64,000 nucleotides of DNA from Segatella copri (GTDB lineage: Bacteria > Bacteroidota > Bacteroidia > Bacteroidales > Bacteroidaceae). The translations under genes and the position numbers were made by a program. The stretch lies in the NCBI RefSeq assembly GCF_019249795.2, contig NZ_CP156891.1, positions 2,946,001 through 3,010,000 on the forward strand, given 5' to 3'. The notes under the pieces were generated by a model, which was given only the letters and a program-made list of their open reading frames with translations, was not told where the DNA came from and ran no database searches. This document shows, in pieces, positions 42,586 to 53,240 of this stretch. Every line of letters begins with the position of its first letter. Position 1 is the stretch's first letter.

Positions 42586-44742
42586 ATGAAGACAATCATC
42601 GCAGAGAAACCAAGCGTAGCCAAGGAAATCGCCCACATTGTAGGAGCTGACAAGCGTGAGGAAGGCTATATGCAGGGCAATGGCTATTATGTGACATGGG
42701 CATTCGGACATTTAGTGCAGCCTGCCATGCCGGAAACCTACGGCATGAAGGGATTCCATGCAGAGAATCTGCCTGTGATTCCCGACCCGTTCGTTCTTGT
42801 TCCCCGACAAGTCAAGACAGAGAACGGCTACAAACCAGATGCAGGTGTGCTTGCCCAGATTAAAATTATCGGCAAGCTGTTTGACAGCAGTGAGCGCATT
42901 ATCGTAGCAACCGATGCCGGACGTGAGGGAGAGTTGATTTTCCGATACCTCTATGCGTATCTCGGTTGCCAGAAACCTTTCGACCGTCTCTGGATCAGTT
43001 CGCTTACGGACACCGCCATCCGTGAGGGACTTCTGAACCTCAGGGACGGCAAGGAGTATGACAATCTCTATCATGCAGCCAAGGCAAGAAGCGAAGCTGA
43101 CTGGCTCGTCGGCATCAACGGCACACAAGCCCTGACGATAGCCGCAGGACGTGGCACCTATTCCGTAGGTCGTGTGCAGACTCCGACCCTTGGCATGGTG
43201 TGCGAACGCTATTGGGAACACAAGCGTTTCGAGTCGAAACCGTTCTGGCAGGTACACTTCGGTGTGGTTGATGCAGACAGTGGCAATATACTGAAGTTCA
43301 CATCTGCCAACCGATGGACAGACAAAGCCACCGCAACCGATATATATAATAAGGTGAAAGATACCGGTTCTGCCATCATCACAAAGGTCGTAACCAAGCG
43401 AAAGGTGGAGAAGGCACCGCTCCTTTACGACCTTACCACCTTGCAGAAAGAAGCCAACTCCCAGCATGGCTTCACGGCAGAGCATACACTCTCCATCGCC
43501 CAGAAACTCTACGAGGCAAAGTTCATCACCTATCCAAGAACATCAAGCCGCTATATCTCGGATGATGTATTTGCCACCCTTCCCAAACTCTTCAAGAATC
43601 TGGAGAATCATTCGGAATATGGAGAGAAAGTGAAACTCTTGCCTGGCAGTGAGGACTACAGCAAGAACAGCGTGAATGCCGTCAAGGTGACCGATCACCA
43701 TGCCCTGCTCATCACAGAAAATGCAGCCATTGGTCTTTTCAAGGACGAGAAAACTGTTTATGACATGATATTGTGCCGGATGATTGAAGCGTTCTCGGCA
43801 GACTGCATCAAGGACATCACATCAGTATCGGCGCAAGTGGATCATGAAGTTGAGTTTGGCATCAGTGGCTCCATCATCCGACAGACTGGTTGGCGAACGT
43901 TGTTGTTCAAGGAAAAGAACAACAGGCTGGACAAGGATGCAGACGCAACAGACAATGAGGTCAAGGATCAAGTCATTCCCAACTGGCAAGAAGGACAGCA
44001 TATCACTCTTTCTGGCTGCACCATCACGGAGGGCAAGACCAAACCAAAGCCATTGCATACGGAATCCACATTGCTTGCAGCAATGGAGACCGCAGGCAAA
44101 GAGATAGAAGATGATACGATGCGCCAGGCAATGAAGGACTGCGGTATTGGCACACCTGCCACACGTGCCGCCATCATCGAAACCCTGCTCAAACGAGAGT
44201 ATATGGTGCGCCAGCAGAAGAAACTTGTGCCGACGGAAAAAGGACTCGCCCTGCATTCCGTGGTGAAGAACATGGCGATTGCCAATGTGGAGATGACGGG
44301 CAAATGGGAGGCGGAACTTGCCAAGATTGAACGAGGTGAAGCAAGTGCAGACGGGTTCACCCATAGTATCGAAGGCTATACCCGTGAAATCACTGCGGAA
44401 TTGTTAGGTTGTGACAGACTTTTCAGCCACAAGGATTCCGGCTGCCAGTGTCCTAAATGCAAGCAAGGTACCATGCAGTTCTTCGGAAAGGTAGTAAGAT
44501 GCAGCAACAAGGAGTGCGGTATGCCAGTGTTCAAGCAGGTAGCAGGAAAATTGCTCACTGATGCCGACATCACCGACTTGCTCACCAAGGGCAAGACCAG
44601 AACGCTCAATGGTTTCACTAGCAAGCAAGGCAAATCGTTCTCCGCAGCCATTGCCTTTGACGAGAATTTCAACACGAAATTCGTCTTTGCAGAGCGCAAA
44701 ACAACAGAAAAGCGAGGAAATGTGAAGAGATACAAGAAATAG
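42586..44742 (+). CDS. topB: DNA topoisomerase III of the integrative element
   Basis: 718 residues from ATG 42586 (an in-frame ATG at 42559 lies in the leader hairpin). TOPRIM start MKTIIAEKPSVAKEIAHIVG, IVATDAGREGELIFRYLY, catalytic Tyr in KFITYPRTSSRYISDD, CGIGTPATRAAIIETLL, and a four-cysteine zinc motif near the C-terminus (CQCPKCKQGTMQFFGKVVRCSNKECGMP). It resembles the Exc topoisomerases of CTnDOT-type elements and differs clearly from the chromosomal copy at 19617. Confidence 0.92.
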   Translation: MKTIIAEKPSVAKEIAHIVGADKREEGYMQGNGYYVTWAFGHLVQPAMPETYGMKGFHAENLPVIPDPFVLVPRQVKTENGYKPDAGVLAQIKIIGKLFDSSERIIVATDAGREGELIFRYLYAYLGCQKPFDRLWISSLTDTAIREGLLNLRDGKEYDNLYHAAKARSEADWLVGINGTQALTIAAGRGTYSVGRVQTPTLGMVCERYWEHKRFESKPFWQVHFGVVDADSGNILKFTSANRWTDKATATDIYNKVKDTGSAIITKVVTKRKVEKAPLLYDLTTLQKEANSQHGFTAEHTLSIAQKLYEAKFITYPRTSSRYISDDVFATLPKLFKNLENHSEYGEKVKLLPGSEDYSKNSVNAVKVTDHHALLITENAAIGLFKDEKTVYDMILCRMIEAFSADCIKDITSVSAQVDHEVEFGISGSIIRQTGWRTLLFKEKNNRLDKDADATDNEVKDQVIPNWQEGQHITLSGCTITEGKTKPKPLHTESTLLAAMETAGKEIEDDTMRQAMKDCGIGTPATRAAIIETLLKREYMVRQQKKLVPTEKGLALHSVVKNMAIANVEMTGKWEAELAKIERGEASADGFTHSIEGYTREITAELLGCDRLFSHKDSGCQCPKCKQGTMQFFGKVVRCSNKECGMPVFKQVAGKLLTDADITDLLTKGKTRTLNGFTSKQGKSFSAAIAFDENFNTKFVFAERKTTEKRGNVKRYKK

Positions 44743-44882
44743 TTGGTACCTTTGCCACCGAAACATGGTTCATAAATGGTGTCTTTGCAGTTTCACTGCG
44801 AAGATAGGCTTCGGCTCAGCAATAAAAGCAAGCTTTATTGCGTTCGCCTTGCACTATCTTTATTAGATGCTTTTATTTACTG

Positions 44883-44983
44883 TGGATTAAGTGGCGGCAC
44901 TCGGAGGGATACCGAGTGCCTTTTTCTTGCTTTCACACAAACATCAACCGCCATCCACGGTTTATTATTCACCACTTAATCCA
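44883..44983 (+). promoter_or_regulatory. Leader of DUF1896 gene: terminator nested in a long-range stem, with shared motif
   Basis: TGGATTAAGTGG (44883-44894) and its exact complement CCACTTAATCCA (44972-44983) enclose a rho-independent terminator. The second arm belongs to TTATTCACCACTTAATCCA (44965-44983), identical to the copy at 39597. Pairing of the outer arms would not block the terminator by itself. The arrangement resembles an attenuator; 44743-44880 shows no gene. Confidence 0.5.
44896..44925 (+). terminator. Rho-independent terminator after the element topB
   Basis: GGCACTCGG-AGGGATA-CCGAGTGCC then TTTTTC. Confidence 0.88.
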
Positions 44984-44995
44984 TTCAACAGACAA

Positions 44996-45445
44996 ATGAA
45001 CAGAAAGAAACAGGCACAGACAGAGCTGTCCTATTACGGACTGTACCTCTTGAACCACCTCAGGGAGAACCGTTTCCCACAAGCCAGCGATGCGGACTTT
45101 ATCCGCGAACGTGCAGACCATGCCGCAGAAGTATATGAGCAGGCACGGCGTGATGCCCTCTTTGCCGATGCGGCACAAGAGCTTGCCATGTCAGCATTGC
45201 TGAAAGGTCTCCGCTTTTCCAAGTACAGTATCCTGTACGATGTTGTTGACCGTGAGTTTCCCCTGGAGGTAGCAGTAGAAGATCAGGAAGCGTTTGTCAA
45301 GCACCTCCTGCCTCTGGTTGACAACGTGTATTCCATTTACGACCTCACCGATGACGATTTTGCCCAGTCACCGGACTATGACCAGCTCTATACAGAGTTG
45401 ACTGGAGCCGTAGCCCTTTTTATTGAGTCAAATGGCGTACAATAG
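44996..45445 (+). CDS. DUF1896 family protein
   Basis: 149 residues from ATG 44996, the first start after the terminator. N-terminus [54 protein letters not shown], then [24 protein letters not shown] and an acidic C-terminal part, the DUF1896 pattern. Helical, no catalytic motif. It sits between topB and the methylase-helicase gene in many Bacteroidetes mobile elements and overlaps the latter by 14 bp. Confidence 0.82.
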   Translation: MNRKKQAQTELSYYGLYLLNHLRENRFPQASDADFIRERADHAAEVYEQARRDALFADAAQELAMSALLKGLRFSKYSILYDVVDREFPLEVAVEDQEAFVKHLLPLVDNVYSIYDLTDDDFAQSPDYDQLYTELTGAVALFIESNGVQ

Positions 45446-48400
45446 AAAACAACGTCTGAACGACAACATCAAGGCGATAGAGACGGCATTCATCCTTGAC
45501 AGGGAACAGCGCACGCCGACCGCCCGTGAGCGTCTCCTTCTGGAGCGCTACTGCGGATTTGGGGGATTGAAGTGCATCCTGAACCCTGCCAGGGAACTGG
45601 CGGATGCCGTCCATTGGGCAAAGTCAGACCTTGAATTGTTTGCTCCAACAGTGGAGCTGCATAGACTTATCCGTGAAAACAGCAAGAATGAAAGCGAGTA
45701 CAAACAGTTGATGGACAGTCTGAAACAGTCTGTCCTCACGGCATTCTACACGCCGTCAGCCGTTACGGAGGCTCTGACGGATGTGTTGAAAGAGCATCAG
45801 ATTATCCCCGAAAAGGTGCTTGAACCCTCGGCAGGCATCGGTGCCTTTGTCGATTCCGTCTTGGATAACAATCCCAAGGCAGACATTATGGCATTTGAAA
45901 AAGACCTGCTTACGGGAAAGATACTCCGCCATCTGCACCCGGAGCAGAAAGTGCGCATAGAGGGATTCGAGAAGATAGAAAAGCCTTTCAATGACTACTT
46001 CGACCTCGCCATCTCAAATATTCCTTTTGGCGATGTTGCCGTGTTTGATCCGTCCTATACAGCCATGAAAGGCATGAGGGCACTTGTCACCAGACGCATA
46101 CACAACTACTTCTTTGTCAAGGCTCTTGATACGGTAAGGGATGGTGGGTTGGTTGCCTTCATCACCTCACAAGGCGTATTGAATGCCAAAAACAACAGTG
46201 CCGCGCGTTTTATGATGCTCTATCATGCAGATCTCGTGTCAGCGATTCGTCTTCCCAACAACCTGTTCACGGAAAATGCCAATACGGAAGTGGGCAGTGA
46301 CCTCATCATCCTCCAGAAAAACAGCCAAAAGGAGTCGCTGCGAGGAGACGACAATCTGCTTGATACCGTCTATAATGACGAGAACCGCATTCCGACAAAC
46401 AACTACTTTCTGGAGCATCCGGAACGCATTATCCATACAACGGCAAAGTTGGATACTGACCCGTTCGGCAAACCTGCAATGATATACACGCATGAGGATG
46501 GCGTGGAAGGCATTGCTGAGGATTTAAGAAAAATGCTCAATGAAGATTTCGGAAGAAATTTTCATTTGAGCAGATATTTGGTGGAAGAGCAAACCGCCTC
46601 ATGGAATGAGGTGGAACGGTGGCAGAAACAGGGGCAACCTGCACCGGGATACAGAGAATCTGCACCGGTTACAGAGCAAAACCCCTTATGGAATAAGGGG
46701 GAACGGTGGCAAGAGGTAGGGCAGACAAAACTGGAACAACCTGCACCAGAGCAACCAGAAATGGAGCCAGAACTGGGGCAAATAGAACATGGGCACAGTG
46801 AACCTGCATCGGCTACAGGGCATACCACCTCATGGAATGAGGTGGAACGGTGGCCGGAGGTGGGGCAAACAAAACTGGGGCAACCTGAATTGGGGCAACC
46901 AGAAATGGAGCCAGAACTGGGGCAAATAGAAGCAGCACCGGAGCAAACAAAACTGGGGGCAGAACAAGGGCAAATAGAACATGGGCACAGTGAACCAGTA
47001 CTTGCTACAGGGAATAACACCTTATGGAATAAGGTGGAACGGGGGCAGGAGCAATCGCAATCGGGGCAAACAAAACTGGGGCATTCAAAAACAAAGCAAC
47101 CAGAACCAGGGCTAGAACAAGGGCAATCAAAACCGAGGCAAAGTGAATCAGTACCGCCAACAGGGCAATCTCATCAGCAGCCGCCAGTTCAAATGACTCT
47201 GTTTGACCTTTGGGGCATGGAAGAAGATAACCGCCTAAAGGGTCATGCGACGAAGAAGAAAACAGCAGCCTCTGTGGGTGCAGCCGCTACAGGGAGTGCT
47301 GCCGCCAAGAAAATGCCTAGAAAGAAAGCAAGCCCGCTGGTGAAAAATGTCAATCCGACTTTTGAAGTTGGGACAAAACCAGTTGAAAAAGAAGCAAAGC
47401 CTTTGTTGGCAGAAGCAAAGGGGCATGAGACGGCACAGAAACGCAAGACGGTAACAAGGGACGAGGTGGAACTGGAACACAAAACGGCACCAAGGGACGC
47501 AGTTGAACTGGAGCAGATAATGGCAAGGGGAAATGAGACAGTACATATGCACGAAACGCAACTGGAGCACGTGATGGTAAAGGGGCAAGAGGTGGCACGA
47601 GAAAACGAGGTGGCACCGGGATACGAGACGACGCAGGGAAACAAAACTGCACAAGAGGCAAAACCAATCCTGCCTGGTGATGAACCATACGCAAGCATCT
47701 CTTGGGAAGAGAATCCGCCAATCAACGGCTTTTACGAGATGATGATGACCATGGCTCCCGAAGACAGGGTGCTGCTGCGCCAAAAGGCGGAACTGCACCG
47801 TCAGGAACAACTCAAGGCTCTGGGCGTTGAAGATACGCTTGATCCGAAGTTTAAGCCACCTATGGAACCGATAGAAGTTCTCAAAGTTCAAATCGGGCAT
47901 GGACAGTCGAAAGGGAATGAGGCAAAAGAAGATTCCAAGACTCAGAGCACATTGAAAGAAACAAATCATGAGCGGGAACAACAAAAAGAGCAAGAAAGAA
48001 AGCGGGAGGAGCTGGCAAGGAAGAAAGAGAATGTTATGAAGCCCCGTCCGTTTGATGAGAAACTGGAAAGTTTTCATCGTGAGGGTTCTATGGTGCTCGA
48101 CTCTGCCAGAAACATCGGTGTATTGAAAGACCTTACCAAGTATGGTGCTACCTTCATGCCGTTGGATCTGAATATGGAGCAGAAAGAAAAGGCTGTCTTG
48201 TATATCGCCCTCCGTGATGCCTATCAGAAACTTTACACCTATGAAGCGGAAGAACAGACGGAAAACAAGCAGATGCGTGAGAGTCTGAATGTCTATTATG
48301 ACGCTTTCTTCATCCGCTTCGGCAACCTCAATGCCAAGCAGAACGTGAAGTTCATTCTTATGGATGCCTCAGGGCGCGACATGCTGTCGTTGGAACGGGT

Positions 48401-51400
48401 AGAAAACGGACAGTTCACAAAATCAGACATCTTCGACCACCCGGTCTCTTTTTCGCTTGACGAGGTCAGTCATGTGGATTCTCCAGAGGAAGCGCTCACC
48501 GCCTCACTCAACAAGTTCGGCCGTATCGACTTGCCGTATATGACCGAATTATCGGATATGCCGGAACAGGAACTGACGGAAACGCTTAAAGGGCGCATCT
48601 ATTACAATCCGCTCATAGACGGCTACGAGATAGCCGACCGCTTCATTGCAGGCAATGTAATAGAGAAAGCGGAGCGTATAGAAGAATGGCTGAAGGAAAA
48701 TCCCGACCATGCAATCGTGAGGGAGTCGTTGGAAGCCTTGAAGGCAAGCATTCCCGAACCGATAGCCTTTGAGGATTTGGACTTCAACTTCGGTGAGCGT
48801 TGGATACCTACAGGTGTGTATTCCGCTTACATGAGCCACCTCTTCAATACACAGGTCAGCATCGTCTATTCCGACAGCATGGACGAATATTCGGCAAAAT
48901 GCAGTATGAAGACCATGGCCATCACGGATGAGTATATGGTGAAGGGATATTACCGCCACTATGACGGCATGAGTCTTCTGAAACATGCCCTGCACAACAC
49001 TTGTCCCGACATGATGAAGAGCATCGGTGAGGATGAACACGGCAACGACATCAAGGTGCGTGACAGCGAGGGCATACAGCTTGCCAATGCCAAGATTGAC
49101 GAAATCCGCAACGGGTTCACTGAATGGCTGGAAGAGCAGTCTGACTCCTTTAAGGAACGCTTGACCACAATGTACAACCGGAAGTTCAACTGCTTCGTGC
49201 GTCCGAAGTATGACGGTTCTCACCAGACCTTCCCCGGTTTGGATCTGAAAGCCCTTGGCGGAAAGTATGGTGTCAAGAGTGTGTACCCAAGTCAGAAGGA
49301 CTGTGTATGGATGCTTTTGCAGAACGGCGGCGGGATATGTGACCATGAGGTGGGAACAGGCAAAACCCTCATCATGTGCATGGCTGCGCATGAGATGAAA
49401 CGCCTCGGTATGGCTCACAAGCCGATGATTATCGGGCTGAAAGCCAATGTCGCGGAGATAGCTGCCACCTATCAGACAGCTTATCCACATGCGAGGATAC
49501 TCTATGCCTCGGAGAAGGATTTTTCCACCAAGAACCGTGTCAGTTTCTTCAACAACATCAAGAACAACGACTATGACTGTGTAATCATGTCGCATGACCA
49601 GTTCGGGAAGATACCGCAATCGCCAGAACTCCAGCGGCAGATATTGCAGGCTGAGCTTGATACCGTGGAGGAAAACTTGAAAGTGATACGTACGCAGGGC
49701 AAGGACGTGTCGAGGGGAATGCTCAAAGGCTTGGAAAAGCGGAAGCAGAATCTGGAGGTGAAGTTGCAGAAGATAGCCTACAGCATCGAGCAGCGCACCG
49801 ATGATGTGGTGGATTTCCGCATGATGGGCATCGACCACTTGTTTGTGGACGAGAGCCACCAGTTCAAGAACCTCATGTTCAACACCCGTCACGACCGTGT
49901 AGCAGGACTCGGCAACAGCGAGGGAAGCCAGAAGGCACTCAACATGCTCTTTGCTATCCGTACCATACAGGAGCGGACAGGCAGAGATCTGGGAGCGACA
50001 TTCCTGTCGGGAACAACTATCAGTAACTCACTGACAGAGTTGTATCTGCTCTTCAAGTACCTGCGCCCCAAGGAACTGGAGCGCCAGGACATCCGCTGTT
50101 TCGATGCGTGGGCGGCCATCTTCGCCAAGAAAACTACCGACTTCGAGTTTAACGTCACCAACAACATCGTACAGAAAGAGCGTTTCCGATACTTCATCAA
50201 GGTACCGGAGCTTGCTGCCTTCTACAACGAGATAACCGACTATCGTACGGCGGAGGCTGTAGGCGTGGACAGACCACAGAAGAACGAGATTCTTCATAAC
50301 ATACCACCGACACCCGAGCAGGAGGATTTCATCCAAAAGCTGATGGAGTTTGCCAAGACGGGTGATGCCACCATCCTCGGAAGGCCGCCTCTGTCGGAAA
50401 CGGAAGAGAAGGCAAAGATGCTCATAGCCACAGACTATGCCAGAAAGATGGCGCTCGATATGCGCATGATAGACCCGACTTGTGAGGACCATCCCGACAA
50501 TAAGGCAAGCCATTGTGCCAAGATGATAGCGGACTATTACAAACGCTATGACAATGACAAGGGGACGCAGTTCGTATTCTCAGATCTTGGCACATACAGA
50601 CCTGGGGAATTCAACGTGTATTCTGAAATCAAGCGCAAGCTGATAGAGGATTACGGCATACCGTCGTCTGAAATCCGCTTCATTCAGGAGTGCAAGAACG
50701 AGAGGGCAAGAAAGGCGGTGATAGCAGCCATGAACGAGGGTTCAGTGCGTGTATTATTCGGCTCCACATCCATGTTGGGCACAGGTGTAAACGCACAAAA
50801 ACGGTGTGTTGCTATTCATCATTTGGACACACCGTGGCGACCGTCAGACTTGGCACAGCGTGACGGTCGAGGGGTGCGTGCAGGCAACGAGATTGCCAAG
50901 CTGTATGCCGACAATAAGGTGGATGTCATCATCTATGCGGTGGAAAAGTCGCTTGACTCGTACAAGTTCAATCTGCTGCACTGCAAGCAGACTTTTATCT
51001 CGCAGTTGAAAAGCGGAGCCTTGGGGGCGAGAACCATTGACGAGGGAGCGATGGACGAGAAATCGGGCATGAATTTTTCCGAGTACATGGCTATTCTCTC
51101 AGGCAATACCGACTTGCTTGACAAGGCGAAGCTGGAGAAGAAGATTGCTTCTCTGGAGGATGAGCGCAAATCATTCAACAGGGGCAAACGTGATTCGGAA
51201 CTGAAACTGAAATCAAAGTCAGAAGAACTGGATGGCAATCGGGCTATACTCAAAGGCATGACAGCGGACTATGACAAGTTTATGAGTCAGGCGAAGAAGG
51301 ACAAGGACGGGAATATACTCAATCTCATCACCCTTAACGGTCTCGAGTCCAATAATCTGGAAGTGATAGGCAAACAGCTTCAAAGGATGGCAAAAACGGA

Positions 51401-51890
51401 AAGGACAGATGGGGAATACAAGGAAATAGGTGCCATTTATGGTTTCCCTATCAAGGTTGTGAGCGAGACAAGCTTTGAGAGCGGTCTTCCCTTCGTTGAT
51501 AACCGCTTTGTTGTTGAGGGCCATTACAAGTATCAGTACAACAACGGACATGTCGCCAAGTCGGACCCGATAGCTGCGGCAAACAACTTTGTGAATGCCC
51601 TGCAGAAGATACAAGGGTACATTGAACAGTATGATTCAAGATGCAGGACACTTGAGAAGGAGATACCGCAGCTGCAGGAAATTGCTACCAAGGTCTGGAA
51701 GAGAGAAGATGAGCTGAAAAGTCTGAAGACAGAACTGGCTGCTTTGGATAGGAAGATACAACTGGAACTGGCACCACCGCAGCAGGCTGCTGAAAAAGAA
51801 GAGACGACCCCGGCAACAACACTGCCTATGAATGAAAGCGAGAGAGCTCGTCAGCCGCCACAACGGGTATGTGCAAACTATCGATTCTGA
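45432..51890 (+). CDS. Giant N6-adenine DNA methylase / SNF2-type helicase
   Basis: 2152 residues from ATG 45432 (a TTG three codons earlier is possible). N-terminal methylase: SAM motif [10 protein letters not shown] (about 131-140) and catalytic SNIPFGD (about 195-201, a variant of NPPF). A low-complexity repeat linker follows (about 390-760). The C-terminal helicase has Walker A VGTGKT (about 1305), DESH (about 1472), [11 protein letters not shown], and motif [13 protein letters not shown] (about 1810), then a coiled-coil tail. Such fusions are carried by Bacteroidetes conjugative elements and may protect or remodel element DNA. The usual nuclease motif is not seen. Confidence 0.88.
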   Translation: MAYNRKQRLNDNIKAIETAFILDREQRTPTARERLLLERYCGFGGLKCILNPARELADAVHWAKSDLELFAPTVELHRLIRENSKNESEYKQLMDSLKQSVLTAFYTPSAVTEALTDVLKEHQIIPEKVLEPSAGIGAFVDSVLDNNPKADIMAFEKDLLTGKILRHLHPEQKVRIEGFEKIEKPFNDYFDLAISNIPFGDVAVFDPSYTAMKGMRALVTRRIHNYFFVKALDTVRDGGLVAFITSQGVLNAKNNSAARFMMLYHADLVSAIRLPNNLFTENANTEVGSDLIILQKNSQKESLRGDDNLLDTVYNDENRIPTNNYFLEHPERIIHTTAKLDTDPFGKPAMIYTHEDGVEGIAEDLRKMLNEDFGRNFHLSRYLVEEQTASWNEVERWQKQGQPAPGYRESAPVTEQNPLWNKGERWQEVGQTKLEQPAPEQPEMEPELGQIEHGHSEPASATGHTTSWNEVERWPEVGQTKLGQPELGQPEMEPELGQIEAAPEQTKLGAEQGQIEHGHSEPVLATGNNTLWNKVERGQEQSQSGQTKLGHSKTKQPEPGLEQGQSKPRQSESVPPTGQSHQQPPVQMTLFDLWGMEEDNRLKGHATKKKTAASVGAAATGSAAAKKMPRKKASPLVKNVNPTFEVGTKPVEKEAKPLLAEAKGHETAQKRKTVTRDEVELEHKTAPRDAVELEQIMARGNETVHMHETQLEHVMVKGQEVARENEVAPGYETTQGNKTAQEAKPILPGDEPYASISWEENPPINGFYEMMMTMAPEDRVLLRQKAELHRQEQLKALGVEDTLDPKFKPPMEPIEVLKVQIGHGQSKGNEAKEDSKTQSTLKETNHEREQQKEQERKREELARKKENVMKPRPFDEKLESFHREGSMVLDSARNIGVLKDLTKYGATFMPLDLNMEQKEKAVLYIALRDAYQKLYTYEAEEQTENKQMRESLNVYYDAFFIRFGNLNAKQNVKFILMDASGRDMLSLERVENGQFTKSDIFDHPVSFSLDEVSHVDSPEEALTASLNKFGRIDLPYMTELSDMPEQELTETLKGRIYYNPLIDGYEIADRFIAGNVIEKAERIEEWLKENPDHAIVRESLEALKASIPEPIAFEDLDFNFGERWIPTGVYSAYMSHLFNTQVSIVYSDSMDEYSAKCSMKTMAITDEYMVKGYYRHYDGMSLLKHALHNTCPDMMKSIGEDEHGNDIKVRDSEGIQLANAKIDEIRNGFTEWLEEQSDSFKERLTTMYNRKFNCFVRPKYDGSHQTFPGLDLKALGGKYGVKSVYPSQKDCVWMLLQNGGGICDHEVGTGKTLIMCMAAHEMKRLGMAHKPMIIGLKANVAEIAATYQTAYPHARILYASEKDFSTKNRVSFFNNIKNNDYDCVIMSHDQFGKIPQSPELQRQILQAELDTVEENLKVIRTQGKDVSRGMLKGLEKRKQNLEVKLQKIAYSIEQRTDDVVDFRMMGIDHLFVDESHQFKNLMFNTRHDRVAGLGNSEGSQKALNMLFAIRTIQERTGRDLGATFLSGTTISNSLTELYLLFKYLRPKELERQDIRCFDAWAAIFAKKTTDFEFNVTNNIVQKERFRYFIKVPELAAFYNEITDYRTAEAVGVDRPQKNEILHNIPPTPEQEDFIQKLMEFAKTGDATILGRPPLSETEEKAKMLIATDYARKMALDMRMIDPTCEDHPDNKASHCAKMIADYYKRYDNDKGTQFVFSDLGTYRPGEFNVYSEIKRKLIEDYGIPSSEIRFIQECKNERARKAVIAAMNEGSVRVLFGSTSMLGTGVNAQKRCVAIHHLDTPWRPSDLAQRDGRGVRAGNEIAKLYADNKVDVIIYAVEKSLDSYKFNLLHCKQTFISQLKSGALGARTIDEGAMDEKSGMNFSEYMAILSGNTDLLDKAKLEKKIASLEDERKSFNRGKRDSELKLKSKSEELDGNRAILKGMTADYDKFMSQAKKDKDGNILNLITLNGLESNNLEVIGKQLQRMAKTERTDGEYKEIGAIYGFPIKVVSETSFESGLPFVDNRFVVEGHYKYQYNNGHVAKSDPIAAANNFVNALQKIQGYIEQYDSRCRTLEKEIPQLQEIATKVWKREDELKSLKTELAALDRKIQLELAPPQQAAEKEETTPATTLPMNESERARQPPQRVCANYRF
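46595..47060 (+). repeat. In-frame degenerate repeats within the methylase-helicase gene
   Basis: Four copies of a (S/L)WN(E/K)(V/G)ER block encoded by palindromic CCTCATGGAATGAGG or CCTTATGGAATAAGG, at about 46598, 46683, 46831 and 47022, separated by [19 protein letters not shown] units. The stretch is G/A-rich on the plus strand, unlike its flanks. Confidence 0.75.
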
Positions 51891-51904
51891 TACCTTACTA
51901 TTAT

Positions 51905-51958
51905 ATAGGGGCATCTTTGTTTCTTTGAAAGAGACAGAGGTGTCCCTATCATTTTTTT
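51905..51958 (+). terminator. Terminator after the methylase-helicase gene
   Basis: ATAGGGGCATCTTTGT pairs with ACAGAGGTGTCCCTAT (pairs include G-U), then CATTTTTTTATAA. It separates the integrative-element module from the invertase gene. Confidence 0.8.
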
Positions 51959-51984
51959 ATAATTTACAAAAATATTTACGTATT

Positions 51985-52941
51985 ATGTCAAGAAACAAGA
52001 AAACATCAGAGTCGTTATTCCAGTTCATGAACCTCCTCATCGTCCTGTTGCTGAAGAACGGGCAATACCGCACCTCACTGCATTACAAGGCAACCCTCAA
52101 CAGCTTTAAGCGATACCGAGACAACAAGGATATTGCCCTAAGAGAGATTGATGCTGAAGTGATGCGCTCGTATGAGGCGTATCTGCATCATACAGCGGAG
52201 GTATGCAAAAACACCAGTTCCTTTTATCTCCGCATCCTCCGTGCCACCTATAACAAAGCTGTGGCAAAGGGACTGACGCCACAGCAGCATCCCTTCACGA
52301 ATGTCTATACCGGTATTGCCCCAACCCGCAAGAGAGCCATACCTACAGAGGATGTCAGCCAGATCAAGAGTCTGCAATCTGTTAAGGATCTCACTCCCAA
52401 AGAAGAGATGGCAAGAGATGCATTCCTGATGAGTTTCTATCTGCGTGGTATCTCATTCATCGACCTGGCTCATCTCCGCAAATCCGACCTCAAGGACGGT
52501 TATCTCCATTACACCCGAAGCAAGACAGGTCAACGCCTCACCATCCGATGGGAGAAGGATATGCAGGAGATGTTGGAAAAGTATCAGGCGCAGACTGCCT
52601 CCTCACCTTATCTCTTCCCTTTCCTTGTTGATGCTGGAAACAAAAGTCATGACAAAACTATTGACAAAAAGCAGGAAGAAGTGCGCCTGTATCACAATGC
52701 AGAATCCCGTATTTCCTACCATCTCAGGAAGTTTGGTGCTAAGATAGGAATCAAGGGCAAGCTCACTCTCTATGTTGCCCGCCATTCCTGGGCAACGGCA
52801 GCAAGAGACAATGATATCTCCATTTCCGTCATCAGCGAGGCATTGGGACATCATTCTGAAACCACCACACAAATCTATCTCAATTCCATCAAAAGCTCAG
52901 AAGTAGATGATGCCAACGCCAAGATACTGGCAGCCCTATAA
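51985..52941 (+). CDS. Tyrosine recombinase, probable local DNA invertase (Tsr type)
   Basis: 318 residues from ATG 51985; the frame is open upstream through the terminator, so earlier ATGs are unlikely. SAM-like core-binding domain about 8-105. The catalytic domain has Arg154 (FYLRGISFIDLAHLRKSDL), Lys180 (TRSKTGQ), Arg266-His267 (LYVARHSWAT, with Tyr263 where His is usual), His289 (ALGHHS) and nucleophile Tyr298 (TTTQIYLNSI). The LRGISFIDLAHLRKSDL block is characteristic of Bacteroidetes invertases that flip promoters of surface-polysaccharide genes. It ends 62 bp before an inverted-repeat-bounded promoter. Confidence 0.87.
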   Translation: MSRNKKTSESLFQFMNLLIVLLLKNGQYRTSLHYKATLNSFKRYRDNKDIALREIDAEVMRSYEAYLHHTAEVCKNTSSFYLRILRATYNKAVAKGLTPQQHPFTNVYTGIAPTRKRAIPTEDVSQIKSLQSVKDLTPKEEMARDAFLMSFYLRGISFIDLAHLRKSDLKDGYLHYTRSKTGQRLTIRWEKDMQEMLEKYQAQTASSPYLFPFLVDAGNKSHDKTIDKKQEEVRLYHNAESRISYHLRKFGAKIGIKGKLTLYVARHSWATAARDNDISISVISEALGHHSETTTQIYLNSIKSSEVDDANAKILAAL

Positions 52942-53003
52942 GCCACAAAAAAGAATAAAAAGAGGGATTTTTGTAAAATGAACCAAAATGAATCAATTTT
53001 TTA

Positions 53004-53200
53004 GAATCTTTACATAAGAGATACAGAAAAACCGATAACTTTCTTTCAATCAACGACTTAGGGAATTGTGTGTGAAAAGAACGGTGAAAAAATGTTGATT
53101 TTTGTAGAATGATATTAATTTTTTAACACGCATAATTTGCTAGTTTCCAACAATTTTCGTATTTTTGCAGGGAGATTCTGTATCTCTTATGTAGAGATTC
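53004..53200. other. Invertible promoter segment bounded by 25-bp inverted repeats
   Basis: Left repeat 53004-53028 and right repeat 53176-53200 match 24 of 25 bases as inverted copies; the shared core is TACATAAGAGATACAGAA on the left and its complement on the right. The repeat is itself nearly palindromic (TCTCT-TATGT-AGAGA), as expected of a tyrosine-recombinase core site. The 147 bp between them contain a full promoter. Size, repeat length and position before upxY match the invertible capsule promoters of Bacteroides. Confidence 0.88.
53137..53167 (+). promoter_or_regulatory. Consensus promoter inside the invertible segment, facing upxY (ON)
   Basis: TTG (53137-53139), 20 bp, TATTTTTG (53160-53167). 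Exact Bacteroidetes consensus. Inversion would turn it toward the invertase gene and silence the capsule operon. Confidence 0.85.
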
Positions 53201-53240
53201 AGAAGAAAACATCGAAAACGAACTAATATTCAGTTAAGAG

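Noticed and set aside
46595..47060. CRISPR array
   Set aside because: Repeats are degenerate, in frame and of unequal spacing inside a coding gene; no cas genes in the window.
48549..49892. Long open frame opposite the methylase-helicase
   Set aside because: Antisense shadow of the helicase domain; no start signals.
36881..52941. Prophage
   Set aside because: Integrases are present but no capsid, terminase, tail or lysis gene; the gene set is that of an integrative element plus a separate invertase.
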